DNA of 64,000 nucleotides, from positions 31,676,537-31,740,536 of the forward strand of contig JAMXBB010000003.1 of NCBI GenBank assembly GCA_024138015.1, given 5' to 3'. This DNA is from Lumnitzera littorea. Its lineage: Eukaryota > Streptophyta > Magnoliopsida > Myrtales > Combretaceae. How positions within the stretch are numbered: the stretch's first letter is position 1; the number at the start of each line of letters is the position of its first letter. Below are positions 36,381 through 48,177 of the stretch, one piece after another. The position numbers and the translations under genes are program-made. Below the pieces are notes generated by a model, which ran no database searches, was not told where the DNA came from, and saw only the letters and a program-made list of their open reading frames with translations.

Positions 36381-38953
36381 GGGTTGCCTGTTTGTTTGGG
36401 AGTGATATGTTGTACTGAACTTTAAGTTCGTCCCTAACACTTTTTGTAAACTTCCCTAAAAATTAGATACGAACCTTGGATCTTTATTAGAAACTATTCT
36501 AGCTAGCACTCCATGCAAACGTACTATCTCCCTTAGATATATTTGAGCCAACTTTTCTAGGGGATAAGTCATGTTGATAGGTAGAAAGTGTGCTGACTTT
36601 ATGAGTCGATCCATTACCACCCATACAGCATCATGGTTTGCTGCCATTTTGGGTAATCCACATACAAAGTCCATAGTGATTTAGTCCTATTTCCACTCAA
36701 GGATGGACAACGGTTGAAACAATCCTCCTGGTCATTGATGTTCAACCTTAACTCACTTAAGCATGAAATTCGCTACATCCTGTTTCATCCCACTCTAGCA
36801 AAAATTCTTTTTAAGATCTTGGTACATCTTAGTTTCTCTAGGATGTACTGTATATCCGGAATAGTGGGCTTTTGTCAAAATCTCTTTCCTTAGCTCAAGA
36901 TTGTCAAGTATGCATAGATGTCCCTTCATTTGAATCAATCTGTCCTTATCTTGACTAAAATCTGTATATCTTCCAAGTATCATTTGCTTCCTTACATGTT
37001 GTAGAGTAGAGTCCTCTTGTTGTGCTTCTTGAATTCTTTCTTGCAGTGTTAGCTCAAGGACTAAGTTTGACAAGTCGGCATCTGCTTCATGCCATGTGAA
37101 TTCTAAGTTCATTCTCTTAAACTCTTTAATCAATTCTCTTTGCTCAATAAGAAGAGGTGCAACTTCGGCATGATTCTTTTGGCTTAAAGCATCTGCTACT
37201 GCATGTACTCTCCCGGGTAGTAGTTGATGTTGAGATCATAGTCCTTTATCAACTCTAACTAATGTTGTTGTCTCATGTTCAACTCCTTTTAGGTGAATAG
37301 ATATTTCAAGCTTTTGTGGTCGGTGTAAATTTCACACTTGAGACCATATAAGTAATGCCTCCATAGCTTTAGTGTAAACACTATGGCTATTAATTCCAGG
37401 TTGTGAGTAGGGTAATTTTGTTTGTATGGTCACAATTGTCGTGAAGCATAAGCAATCACTTTTCCATTTTGCATCAGCATGCACCCCAACCCATTCTTGG
37501 AAGCATCACTATATACCGAAAAAGGTTCCTCATTGTTGGGTATGACCAAAACTAGTGTTGAAATTAACCGGCTCTTTAACTCTCGAAAACTTTCTTCTCT
37601 TTTCTTACTCCATATGAATTTTTCATTCTTTTAAGTTAGTTGAGTAAGTGGTTTAGCAATCTTTGAAAAGTCCTTCATAAATTTCCGATAATATCTAGCC
37701 AAACCAATAAAACTTCACACTTCTATGATGTTTTTAGGTCTTTTCTAATCAGTGATAGGTCTTATCTTTTCTAGATCCACTTTTATTCCTTCTCTTGAAA
37801 TGACATGTCCTAGAAAGGATATCTCTTTCAACCAAAAATCACATTTAGATAACTTGGCGTATAACTTGTGTTCCCTTAAGGTTTGCAACACTAACCTCAA
37901 GTGTTCCTGATGTTGTTCTAGGGTTGATGAATATACCAAGATGTTGTTAATGAACACAATTACACATTTGTCTAAATACGCTCTAAACACTTTGTTCATC
38001 AAATCCATGAATACTACAGGCGTATTAGTCAATCCAAATGGTATCTCTAAAAACTCATAGTGCCTATATCTTATTCTGAATGCTGTCTTAGGTACATCCT
38101 TCGGTTTGATCCTTAGTTGGTGATAACTCGATCTTAGATCAATACGAGAGAATATACCTACACCTTGTAGTTGATCGAACAAGTTGTTGATATGGGGTAA
38201 ACGATACTTGTTCTTTACAGTGACTCGATTCAATTCCCTATAGTCGATACAGAGTCTAAGAGAACCATCTTTCTTCTTGACAAACAAAATAGGTGCTCCC
38301 CAAGGCAAGACACTCGGTCTAACAAAACCTTGGTCTAATAACTCTTGAAGCTGCTTCTTTAGTTCCTTCAACTTTATTGGAGCCATCCTGTAAGGGGCCT
38401 TAGAAATTGGCTTGGTGCCAAGCATCAAATCAACTGTGAAATCAATCTCCCTTTTAGGTGGCAATCTTAGTCGCTCTTCTAGAAACACATTGGGAAACTC
38501 GTTCACTACTTGGATATCTTCTATTCTTAGCCTTTCTAAATCAACCTCAATTGTGTTCATCCAACTCCTTTCTAACATTAACTCAAAGGAGCTTAGCTCA
38601 TGTTTTCCTACTACTATCGGTTCTCCTTAAAATTCCACCTTGGATCCTTTTAAGTCCTTAAAGTACAGTTTCTTCTTCTTGCAGTCAACTATAGCTCCAC
38701 ATGATGTCATTTAGTTCATGCCCATAATCATCTCGTACTTGCCTAAATCGAGAATGATAAGACTCGTCATACTCTCATGGCCTTGTATGCTAAGTGAGCA
38801 TTTCTTCACCACCTCCTTTGTAGTGACCATGCTTCTTGTAGGAGTCCGTACAGTGAAACTTGATTCTGTGATGGTCATAGGAAATTTAACTCTTTTTACC
38901 ACTTTAGGGGTAATGAATGAATGAGTTGCTCCAGTGTCAAACAAAGTGTACAC
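36378..38953 (-). pseudogene. Tekay-like pol (protease, RT, RNase H, integrase), truncated
   Basis: Protease: LFDTGATHSFI near 38940, with the catalytic DTG intact. RT is open for 277 codons (38578-37745) but its catalytic FIDD has become FINN: both Asp codons at 37943-37948 read AAC on the coding strand. RNase H remains follow (SVYSDASKNGLG near 37515, IYTDHKSLKYLF near 37325). Integrase shows the zinc region (HYSGYTVHPRETKMYQDL, about 36870-36820), MDFVCGLPK near 36674 and SNKDPRFVSNF, ended by TAG at 36458-36456 where Trp is usual. GSLQKVLGTNLKFSTTYH continues beyond it to about 36378. Confidence 0.9.
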
Positions 38954-39277
38954 TGAATGTTCCTTTATATCGACATTCCCTAGATTGAATTTAAGGTTGA
39001 GTTTTTACAAGGTACAATTATTGAACTTTAAAACTCTTGTTACCAAATTAAATGCTTTTAGTCTTTTCTTACTAAAATGTACTTCTTATAATACAACTCA
39101 ACTTAAGAAGAAAGTTCAAGCAACATACCTATAATCAGCTTGGTGTCCATAATACCTCTTCATAGTAGATGACTTCCTCCTTGAGGTACTCCTCATAATC
39201 CCATCCTCATTCCAAATTGTAGACTCTTATGGCATTCACAGCTCCTAGTCTCTACCCCTCTCAAGGCATCCTACAGT

Positions 39278-40380
39278 CTATACAATGGTATTTTGGTGCT
39301 GTGGACAAGTGTTAACAAAATGTCTTGGTTGTTTGCAAATGTAGTAAGCCATAGCAGTCTTCTTTGGACAATCTGCTACCAAATGATTTCCATCTCCACA
39401 AAAATAACACTTGTTTTGGAGCTGAGCACAATCTCTTGGATAGTGATTCCTTCTACACTTCCAGCATGTAAATTTTCCATTTCTATTTCCATTCCCATTC
39501 TTCCTTTGGATCACCTTATGGGGTCTTAAAATCTTCCTCACCTTGGAACTTGAGCTTCCCAGTCCTTCAAATGGTCTTTTGCCAAAAATAGTAACCTTTG
39601 GCTTTAACATTTCTTCTCCCTATCTCTTTATAGTTTCTAATACTTTAGCCTTTTCAACTGCTTCATTATAAGTCCTTAGTTGAAACTCCAAAACCTTACT
39701 TTTTAACTCGAGGTCCAGTCCCCTCACAAAAATCTGCTTCTTCATCCAATCATTGTCATGGTACTTAAGCGGAACAAACTGGAGTAAACGAGTGAAGTTC
39801 GCCCCATACTACTTAAGAGTGCAGTTTCTTCTTCTGATTCTGAACAACTCATCACTATACTTTACTCGCAAACTCTCAGGGAAGTAGTGTCTCAAGAACT
39901 CCTCCTAGAAATCCCCCCATGTAATGGGTTGTCATAGGTTTCCCACTAAGTCTTTGCTCTTAGATGGAGTAGATTAGTGCCATAGGTGATTCTCAAGTGG
40001 TGTGGCACTTCAAAAGCCTTAAAAGATCTCTCAACCTGCATCAGCCAATCTTTGGCCTCATCGGGCCAACTTGCATTCCCATCGAAGTATCTATTGCACT
40101 TCCGAAATTCTGGCAATAGATTCCTTAGTGGTCGAGGCTCATGATGAACTGGGTAAGGGTCTCTTGTTAACCCTACTAGTGGTGGTGGAGGCAATAGTGG
40201 AGGTGGTGGTGCTACTGCAAACTGGCCCTCTATAGCCATAGGTAGTGGCACGGGCATCTGAAGGACTTGCTCTTGTGGTGTCGGTGGTGGAGGTGCTTAT
40301 GTCCTCTCAAGAAAAGTTCTTAGTAAAGTATTATTAGCTTATATGGCCATTAAGATCTCTTCAGTCCTATCAACCGGCAT
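39278..40380 (-). pseudogene. Tekay-like gag, broken
   Basis: A start near 40380 (MPVDRTEEILMAI) is followed by two TAA stops. The frame then reads through a Pro-rich stretch (PPPPLLPPPPLVG) and the gag core (FDGNASWPDEAKDWLMQVE, about 40080). The C-terminal part at 39610-39278 is Arg/Lys-rich with zinc knuckles. The first, CWKCRRNHYPRDC, lacks one spacer residue; the second, CYFCGDGNHLVADC, is canonical; in the third the first Cys is Tyr. The middle part (39945-39610) is frameshifted. Confidence 0.82.
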
Positions 40381-40845
40381 ATCCTATCCTGGGTTTTGCT
40401 CTAGTGGTGCTCTCTCTTTAGGAGGTTGTCTCTTGTGCCTTTGTTTGCTGGAAACAAAGTTTCTAGAGTTAGGTTCAAATTAACTCAATCCACAACTTTG
40501 TTTAATAAATCAATTTAATACTTGAGGCCACATCGTCCTCATTCAAATTATCCATTATAAGATACTTCTCTTTCATTGCATCATCAGAACAAGATTAAGT
40601 AATATTGAACACATAAGAAGTCCTTTTATTAATTCTCTAAACATACATAGAGTTTAGATATAATCCCTTCTGAAGTTACACATGTTTCTTACGATTATTA
40701 AAATCGAAATTCAATACAACCACTAATCGAAAAGTACACACAACACGAAACTGATGAACCCTACTACACTTTCACTTAGAAAACAATAACATCAATACCA
40801 TAATAATGACACTAGAAGCACTTCAGAAGTTTAAGTCGCCCTTAG

Positions 40846-41343
40846 CTAATCATACCTCGTAGAAAGTCCAGCTTCATCATCGTCTAACCAGCCTACTTGT
40901 CGAGGCCTCCTTCTAGGGAACAGAGATGAGGTTCCTTCACCTAAACTGGGAGGTGACCTTAGATAGTAAACCACTTGGAACAACTCGTAAGGTAACAGAA
41001 ATTCACAAGGATCTGGCCTAGGTGGCACTTCCACTTGATATTCTATTGGAAAAAGAGGTAGAATATCAATGTCCTCTTCCAATTCATGGGCATTAGGGTA
41101 GATGTCAATGATATCTGACTCCATATAAGGGAAGTAAATATTAGTAAGGGCTACTGGTGGAGGAACTCTATTATGCCTGTCCATTTGGACTACTTGAGGG
41201 TAGTCAGCCCTTAGGTTACATACTAAGGCATAACCATGGCCTAGTTGACGCTAGTGTTGGAAACTAGGGGCAACCATTCTTAGGCCATCTTGCACCAAAA
41301 ACATTATTTCGGCTTTGATGCCGGCTCCTTCCTCCTTTTCCAT
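40846..41343 (-). pseudogene. Extra 5' reading frame of the Tekay-like element, 165 codons, one stop
   Basis: It lies between the primer site (41766) and gag (40380). From ATG at 41343-41341 the frame runs 165 codons to the stop at 40848-40846. It is interrupted only once, by TAG at 41253-41251 (codon 31); an internal ATG at 41184 leaves 112 open codons. The start is acidic (MEKEEGAGIKAE). The rest is Pro- and acid-rich (HELEEDIDILPLFPIEYQVE, then PPRPDPCEF) with an Arg-rich segment FPRRRPRQVGW near the end. I recognise no domain. That it has stayed so open, in an element whose gag and pol have many stops, suggests that it was a real coding region. Confidence 0.55.
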
Positions 41344-41765
41344 AATGTAAGTCAACTTTACGTCAGACAAAACAGGTCTACGTGTCTGGATTAATATATC
41401 ACGGTAGCACCCTCTCTAATGGAGGCTTAGTCCTGCTCTTTAGGATGTCCATACATCCCAAAGCCTACGTGGTGTTCCTACCAGGGCCATATCTTCACAT
41501 AAAATTCAGAGTCTTCATCGGTACTTAACAAGAGTCTCTCCTTCGTGTATCATTAAAAGCATTAGGTTCTGACGAACCCTACTTGTGTTCTCCTAATCAA
41601 CATGAAAATTTGTTAAAGGTTAAATATTCTTTTAGGAATGTTTCGTTACTTGTTTGACAACTTAAAAATCCTAACTTGGTTCTACCCAACTCTACCTCAC
41701 TTGGTAGGGGATTCCTAGTGTTTAGGGTCTGATTTTACTTACTTTATTATTGGTTTAAACATAAT

Positions 41766-41777
41766 GCTCTGATATCA
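41766..41777 (-). other. Primer-binding site of the Tekay-like element
   Basis: On the minus strand it reads TGATATCAGAGC, a one-transition variant of TGGTATCAGAGC (initiator-Met tRNA). This fixes the orientation and places the 5' LTR at higher coordinates. Confidence 0.85.
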
Positions 41778-42967
41778 CTAAAACCTATTACGTCGCAATA
41801 GTATCATTGTCTTAGTAGATCGTCATATACCATACAAAGGTTTACTATCAACCCCTTTACTAATCGCAGGCCTTTCATATGACACACAAGGCTCCTTTTA
41901 CTATACGTTACCATCAGGCCCATAGATAAGTAATATATAGTAATTTATTAAAACTAACTTCTAAGACATAAATTAATCAAGTAAACGTGTGGACTCGTTA
42001 AGTTCCATACCAAAAGAATATTAAAAAAAAATATAGTTCATAATGGAAACTTAAACTTCAAACTATATTATGAACAAAAATAAAGGAAAATAGTTATCTA
42101 CAAAAGCTATTACAAAATCTCCTCTTTACTCCCTGATTGCTCCAACCCATCTTTACATGAGACTCACCTCGACCCAGATAAATGAAGAGGTTTTCCTATA
42201 ACAAAAAGAATCTATTGGGGTGTAAGCTTATACTTAATGGGATAAATAGCCTCGTCAATATTGCATGGCAAAAATTTATTAGATGTACAATTATATGAAT
42301 GCATGAATAATCAGTGTGCCAAACAACACATGTAGTGGCCTAGGAACTACATATGACTCAGAATTATGCCCACTATAGTTTGGGTTTGAAGATAATTAAC
42401 CAACCCAAACCAAAATTTAGGTTCTTGACCTTGGGTTTTATTTTATTTGCACTACTATGCTTAAGTCAAAACAAAACCATATACATATATATATACTTTC
42501 TTTCCTAAACAACAAATTATATTTTCAAAATCCCAAGTCTACTAGTATGGTGGGCCCCGTAGTCCATAAACACACACTGTAAGTAGAAGCCACATGATAC
42601 GGCCCCTTACCGATGGTTGGCTTTTCTCGGTGCCTAATAAGTCCATCAGCTTAGGATAAAGACTCAATAAAATGATGACATAGCTAGCGCCCAATCCTAT
42701 GGTAAGCTCTCCTCCTGTGAGTCTCTTCTCATCTTTTGTATGAAGCGGCAATTGGTGTTATCCAGATGCAATTATGGGGAATGTATCATCCATTTAATTT
42801 CTTAATCATAGAAGTGGTTAATCTAATTTTTCAAGGTGATAAGACAATTTCATTCCATATAATCGCACGTATAAATTATCACAAACAATTTCCATTGTTA
42901 TATGATTAACACACCATAGCATTCAATCACAAATTCATACACGTGCATTTCTCATATCCCACAAACA

Positions 42968-43010
<43 letters not shown>

Positions 43011-43752
43011 TTTAAGTGCATCTATTCTACAAGCAAAATTAAGTTAAGAGTCATCGGGAATTCACTCACTTAGCAATGCAAGTCAGTCAAAGTAGTCTGA
43101 GGGCAGGTCGTCTTCGAACGTTGGGTCCCTTGGTCATCGAAATCATAATACTATAAGCCATGTAAGAATTGGCCACTAGATGTCCTTTTGGGGCATGGAA
43201 TTGTCTTGTCTCATTTATTAAAGTTAAGCATATGAAATCTTGTGATAGTTTGTCCATATGTAGTATAAGTGAAGGGGTGATAAGGAAAGTGTTTTATCAC
43301 TAGTTTTTGATAAGTTATCAATTGATAAATGTCTCCAACTTTCAATTGATAAGTCATTTATGGTAATTTGTTGGTCTACTTATTCATGTATAAGGCTTAG
43401 GCATAAAGATAAGGGAATTGTTTTAGGATTTACTTCTTGAATTGTTTTGTAAATTATGATTTAATTCTTATAAAATTATAAAATTTTCTAGAGTTTAATG
43501 AAATTATTCAAATTAAATTATCGATTAGTCACCTAGGGTTAAAAGTCTTTAATTGTTTTAGGGTTTAGGATTTTAGGTGACTTTAGAGTTCATAGTTTTT
43601 CAAGTTTGGGTTTTATCAATAATAGGCTTTCGAATTGGAAAGGTAAGTTCATTTTCAATTGTAAACTTGAGTTTTTAGTTTAGTTTATCCTTGGGAACAT
43701 TTAGGAAATACTCTTTGTCAAATCATAGGCCTATTAAAAGTAGGGTTTACAA
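41778..43752 (-). repeat. Probable 5' LTR of the Tekay-like element
   Basis: The inner edge is set by the primer site. The outer edge is placed at 43752, where the minus strand reads TGTAAACCCTAC, like the TGTAA starts of chromovirus LTRs. The partner 3' LTR is missing, so the outer edge is inferred. It contains the (TA)n run at 42972-43018 and no coding sequence. Confidence 0.5.
42972..43018. repeat. (TA)n microsatellite
   Basis: About 23 uninterrupted TA dinucleotides within the probable Tekay-like LTR. It is likely to be variable in length. Confidence 0.95.
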
Positions 43753-44430
43753 TTGCACAAATACCTAGCCACAGATCTTCCTTCCTTATCATCTAGATAG
43801 GTATCTATTACAAGGGAATTGATTTGGGTGAGTTTGTCCCACTGCTCCAATACGCTATCGGTTGAACTACTCGAGGAACACGCCGTCTCGCTCCTTTTTT
43901 AGGGAGGAAAATGGCCTCAATCTCCATTGCTTTGGAATCCGAAGGGATAAGTCAATGAATTACACTGTAAACCATATCTAATTGGTTATAAATTCACAAT
44001 GTTTGAAGAGTTTGAAGTTGCAGACAAAAATATTGAAAGTAAGAGAAAGCTTATGAGTGCGATTGTAAAGTTTGATTTTGCTATCGAAAAACTCTTAAAT
44101 ACTTTATTGGAAATGATGTGCTAAATAAAAGATGGCTTAGATTACTGACATGTGTCTTGAGATAGAGATCCAACAAATGCCAAGGCTCTGACAATTATTA
44201 TGGCCTAAGGTATAATTATAGCTAATGTGACAGTTGTCATTCATGCCATCGCTTGAGCTTCTAACGGGCAGGAAAATTGAAAGTTGTGACCTTTCACATA
44301 GGATATGATCTACCTCTTGAAAATATAAAAACTTTTCTGATTACTTGGCATTTGGGAAATTATTCCCTACTTGACCCTATATAATATCAAGATGTTTACT
44401 CCTTTAACCGAATCTTCATATACAAGAGTT
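43753..44430. other. 3' untranslated region of the Tat-like element
   Basis: Sequence between the Tekay-like LTR and the polypurine tract. On the minus strand a start at about 43932 opens about 40 codons (MEIEAIFLPKKGARRR...). This could be the missing N-terminal part of the antisense coiled-coil gene at 35002-36380, but the link is inference. Otherwise I see nothing coding. Confidence 0.4.
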
Positions 44431-44440
44431 AGAGGGCAAA
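44431..44440 (+). other. Polypurine tract of the Tat-like element
   Basis: AGAGGGCAAA directly precedes the TGTTGATAG start of the 3' LTR at 44441, the expected arrangement. Confidence 0.6.
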
Positions 44441-44915
44441 TGTTGATAGTCAGTTTTCGCTCACTCAACTTGACAAATGTTGATACTCAAAGCTTCACTC
44501 ACTTGTCCATTTGGCTATCAATAGGCTGCGTAATTTGTATTCTTGGCATCTTGCCAGGTAACACGGATCTATTCCTAATTTGAATTCAAGGGAATTGGTA
44601 TGAACAGTTATTGCTAGTACGGTTATATTATATATTTGCTTGCTCTCCCTACATTTTAGGGAATATGTCTAATCAAGAGTCTTCCACGTGTTTCAACGGT
44701 TATTTCGATAACTGCTGCTTCAGACATGACATTCACCTATAAATATGGGAAAGAAACATTGTAAGAGCATTTGATACCTCTTGACCACTTACTTAACTTT
44801 CTTTATTCATATCAACTAATTTAGGCATTGGAATAGCTGTATTGGACTGGCCTTGGTACCAAGATTTTTTCTTTCTTTGTAGGATAATTCTAATTACCAA
44901 AATCCACCAACAATA
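44441..44915 (+). repeat. 3' LTR of the Tat-like element
   Basis: Starts TGTTGATAG, as does the separate Tat-like LTR at 19636, and matches 30663-31134. The terminal CA seems to have become TA (CAACAATA), a C-to-T change. The following bases ATAAG do not repeat the left flank. Confidence 0.85.
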
Positions 44916-46788
44916 ATAAGAGTTTTTTTTTAATTGATATTTAATAGTTGTAGAAAAGATATATTCATAATCCCATTATTTTCCTAAAATGAGTATTTTA
45001 TCCTTATAATTTCGTAAATTTCTTTTCTTTTTTTTTGGATTTTAAACTTAGAATATTGATAGTTATATTTTTATTGTTTTCATTTAATAACCCGTAAAGG
45101 AGCTAATTAAAAATATATATATTTGTATGAATCATCTTACACCCCCCCCCCCCCACACACACACATATATATATATATATATAAGCCATGTATTCAAAAT
45201 GGTGTCTAATTAACCTACTATAGGTACGTATGGCACAATATGATGATTTCACGTATAAGATAAATTATATATTATATAATATTTTAAACGTAATTAGTGT
45301 TATTTGAAAAATATACACACATGCTGTAGATATATATTACTTATTGAATGATACTTTCATTAATAGCATTACATTACATTATTATGTTACAATTATATAT
45401 ATAATACGAGTTACATGATAAGTAATATAGAAATGATGGTATGTATTCAACATGTATATATATAACAGAATGATATATATATTTAATAAAGTTTTGATTA
45501 TAAGTAATATAGAACCTTAACAACTAAGTAAAATTATAAATTTAAATTAAAAATAATGATTTGAAGCTTATATGTAATAAGGATATAAATACTAAAACGA
45601 TATTTATATTATAAGAGTGAGTAGTGAAAAATATGACTTACATTAGACTTAAGTGAGCAAATTGAAGACTTCAGGTTAGTTAGGATCCATGCTTCGTGGC
45701 ATGTTATAGTACTTAGAGACCTATGAGTACTTTTGATTATGCTTGTAACTTAGTTGAATATGCACATATTTCATAGGTGATTTCTACTTGAATTGTGGAT
45801 TTGGAGTGTTGTTTTGTATGTTCATATTTGATTCACTTTGCTTTGTGAAATGTTTGATCACCACTTAATTGGACGTAACTAAAGATTGATCTTTTATTAG
45901 CTAGAAATGCATAGCAATCATTAGGGAAAAACTACTAAGATTCTTGGGCTAAACATAGATCCCCTTTAATGAGGATAGCTAAAATAGTCCTTTCCTTACC
46001 TTAGTTGAACTAAGTGATAGGAGAGGAGGTTAGGTAAGGTTAGGGGCCGTGGTTTAAAGGGAGTGATGGGTAGAGGGTGTATTCGATTACATAAGCTTCA
46101 GTTTGGTTTCGATTTGCAAGTACACGATGTCAAAATCTTTAACCTAGATTAGAGTAGGTACAATTTCTCTAATCTTACAATCGATCAGATAACATTGTAT
46201 AATGGCATTTGCTTATTTGCATTGCATTTCATTTCATTAAAATAAGTTGATTAAAAACCATGTTTATGCTTGATGTGCTCTTTTGTCTCCTTCCTACTTA
46301 CTGGGCTATTTATGCTTACATCCCTATAGACCTTATGATAGGTTGACTAATGATTAAGAAGGCCATACCATAACTACCCCCGGGATAATGTACTTTGATT
46401 GGAGAATGAGGACAGTTGAAGACATACAAGAAACAAACTTTTGCTTAGCTATCTTTAGCCTTTTATGGAAACTAATTGGCATATGATACTCTATAAATGC
46501 TATTGGTTTCCAACATGTTATACAAAAATGCCAAAACCTATGGTTTTTGTAAGCATTTCAAGAATGCTAGAAATTTTAGATGTATGGAAATACAACTGTT
46601 TTATTAAATTGTAAAATGCTAGTGTTCTTGAGTAGGTATCTTGAAAAGCTCTAACACAGGGTTCACTAATAGTAGGTATAAAATTGGATGCTTTAAAGCA
46701 ATTGAGTTGAGTACGCTTAGTGTGAACTATGTCTATGGTAGCAACTGTAAGGCTAGCTTTTACCTTAAGATAGATCACATGGCGAGGC
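44916..46788. other. Non-coding AT-rich region inside the Reina-like nest
   Basis: The Reina-like RNase H and integrase would be expected here, but no such residues are seen in any frame. It contains a compound microsatellite (45142-45182) and long AT-rich stretches. It may be unrelated DNA brought in by deletion or rearrangement. The bases just before 46789 (GGCGAGGC) are purine-rich and may be the remnant polypurine tract of the Reina-like element. Confidence 0.5.
45142..45182. repeat. Compound microsatellite C13-(CA)n-(TA)n
   Basis: A run of 13 C is followed without a break by CA dinucleotides and then TA dinucleotides. It lies in non-coding DNA. Confidence 0.95.
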
Positions 46789-47689
46789 TGTTATGACTTC
46801 ATCTCTTCAAGGCATGACAGGAATCAGCTCTTCGAATCCATTACCTAAAGCCGAGTTGGAGGATTATAGGGACTTGTTTGACTAGTATTAGCTTGAGAAC
46901 CACTTAAGGATGAAGATTCCATCACCACCAACTAGAGACTATTTCACTTTATCTAATTTGAGTGCCAAACATTGATCATGACCAAAATAGACTCCGAGCT
47001 GGTGTGTACACAACTCTTGCTTGAGCCAACCTATCTTAATAGTCAACCTAACAAAATCTCTAATGAAGCCAACACTTGAGCTTCAACCTAACCCAAATTA
47101 AGTTAGCTAAACCATCTGCTCCTCTCCCTAGCTCTATCAAGTTGACTCTAACTAATGCTAACTTGCTAAAGACATCACAATAGCAGCCGAATACAATGCT
47201 ATTCTACCCACTAACCCCGAATTAACATGTGTCCCCTAAAATAATATTCTAAAATGTTTCTTTCTTTTGTACATTGTATGACATTTGTCCTTTCTACCGT
47301 TTTTAGCATGTTTTAGGTATTCCATATGTAATTTACCCTTTTATCTTTTGCCTGTATGCATGTAACCCTAGTGGGAATAGTTTATAAAGCCCATTTACTT
47401 TGTACGTAGACAACACATCTTGAATATTGAATACAATAATTCCCCTTTAAGAGCACTAAGTTATGTCTTCTCTTTCCTTAAACTCTTCTCTATCCCTTTA
47501 GCAAGGATTAGTAATGAGTAATCTTAATCTTCACTTATGTGTCATATTAAGTTGAGATTAGGTTGAGTAGGATCAATTGGTGCATCATATCAAGCTGATA
47601 GTTGCTCAAGTTTTGCTAAACCCCTTTTGTTTTTCTTCATTTCAATTTGTTGCGGTGCTTCTCCATGTATATGTCTTGGAGACAGATCA
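46789..47689 (+). repeat. 3' LTR of the Reina-like element
   Basis: Starts TGTTATGACTTC, ends CAGATCA, and aligns with 22835-23728 with many substitutions. It keeps the same TATAAAGCCC box (about 47384) and the GCTAAACCCCTTTTG block. No clear 5-bp target duplication is seen with the left flank, perhaps through mutation. Confidence 0.8.
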
Positions 47690-48177
47690 TATTAGGTTTA
47701 GAAGGTGAGCAATATATTTGAATATACTAACGTAGATGAAATGACCAAAGTCAAATTAGCCTCTATTGAATTCATAGATCTAAGACCTAGCTAAGTAACC
47801 AAGAGGAGGGTGAATTGGTTACTTTTAAAAATAAAGGATTTAAAAAGGTTTGCAAAAAAAAAAATTCCCTTTGATTACTTAATTGTTGGCATGAAAGTAT
47901 TAGCAAAATAATAGTTAATAGCAAGAATATAAAAATATGCATGAATTTAAAAGAGAGAGGGAATAGAAGATTGGGCAAATAAAATTATAGTGCTTTAGCT
48001 CTATGCCTATTATACTCTTCTAGCTCCACTGCTAGGAACTCGGTATTTCTCACCAGAGTCATTCCACTATCTACCTTCAACAATGTCTAATATTTGAGAG
48101 ATTATAGTCAATTCCTCTAGAATAACTCCCTAGCCTAACTTTGGCTAAACTTAGATCTACAAAGATATAAGTGTAAT
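47690..48177. other. Non-coding flank, left of the second Reina-like element
   Basis: Contiguous in origin with 54848 onwards: the element at 48178-54842 inserted here, duplicating GTAAT. The phrase GTAACCAAGAGGAGGGTGAATTGG (about 47797) resembles AT-rich plant repeat sequence of unknown class. I see no gene. Confidence 0.5.

Larger units (their letters stand above)
36378..43752 (-). mobile_element. Tekay/Del-like chromovirus, 3' truncated
   Basis: Read on the minus strand: a probable 5' LTR (43752-41778), primer site (41777-41766), an extra reading frame (41343-40846), gag, then pol as far as the integrase core. The sequence stops matching integrase at about 36378, just after the YHSQTNRQ block. 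The end of integrase, any chromodomain and the 3' LTR are therefore lacking. The RT blocks (APYRMAPIKLKELKKQL, LCIDYRELNRVTVKN, FDQLQG) fit the Tekay/Del lineage. Confidence 0.83.
30663..44915 (+). mobile_element. Tat-like Ty3/gypsy element with internal nested sequences
   Basis: LTRs at 30663-31134 and 44441-44915 match closely in structure. The interior carries a Tat-type primer site, gag, protease, RT, RNase H and the extra archaeal-like RNase H that marks the Tat lineage. Integrase is missing after about 35010. In its place stand a minus-strand coiled-coil gene remnant (35002-36380) and a truncated Tekay-like element (36378-43752). No convincing target duplication is seen at the two ends. 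Confidence 0.82.
22835..47689 (+). mobile_element. Reina-like Ty3/gypsy element, split by nested insertions
   Basis: The outer element of a nest. Its LTRs (22835-23728 and 46789-47689) match over about 900 bp. The interior carries gag (24170-25850), protease (25880-26498) and RT (29909-30662). RT is interrupted by a solo LTR (26504-29908) and ends at a Tat-like element (30663-44915). RNase H and integrase are missing, and 44916-46788 contains no recognisable pol, so a deletion accompanied or followed the nesting. The RT sequence (KYRYPIFRLDDML, DEWKTAFK, VVVYFDD) fits Reina-type chromoviruses. Confidence 0.75.

Noticed and set aside
36062..36418. Plus-strand open frame of 118 codons, hydrophobic
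   Set aside because: It lies opposite the coiled-coil gene and crosses the junction with the Tekay-like integrase; the hydrophobicity is a complement effect.
30663..44915. Target duplication CAATA around the Tat-like element
   Set aside because: CAATA can be read near both ends only by shifting the LTR boundaries away from the primer-site and TG/CA positions; I do not count it.
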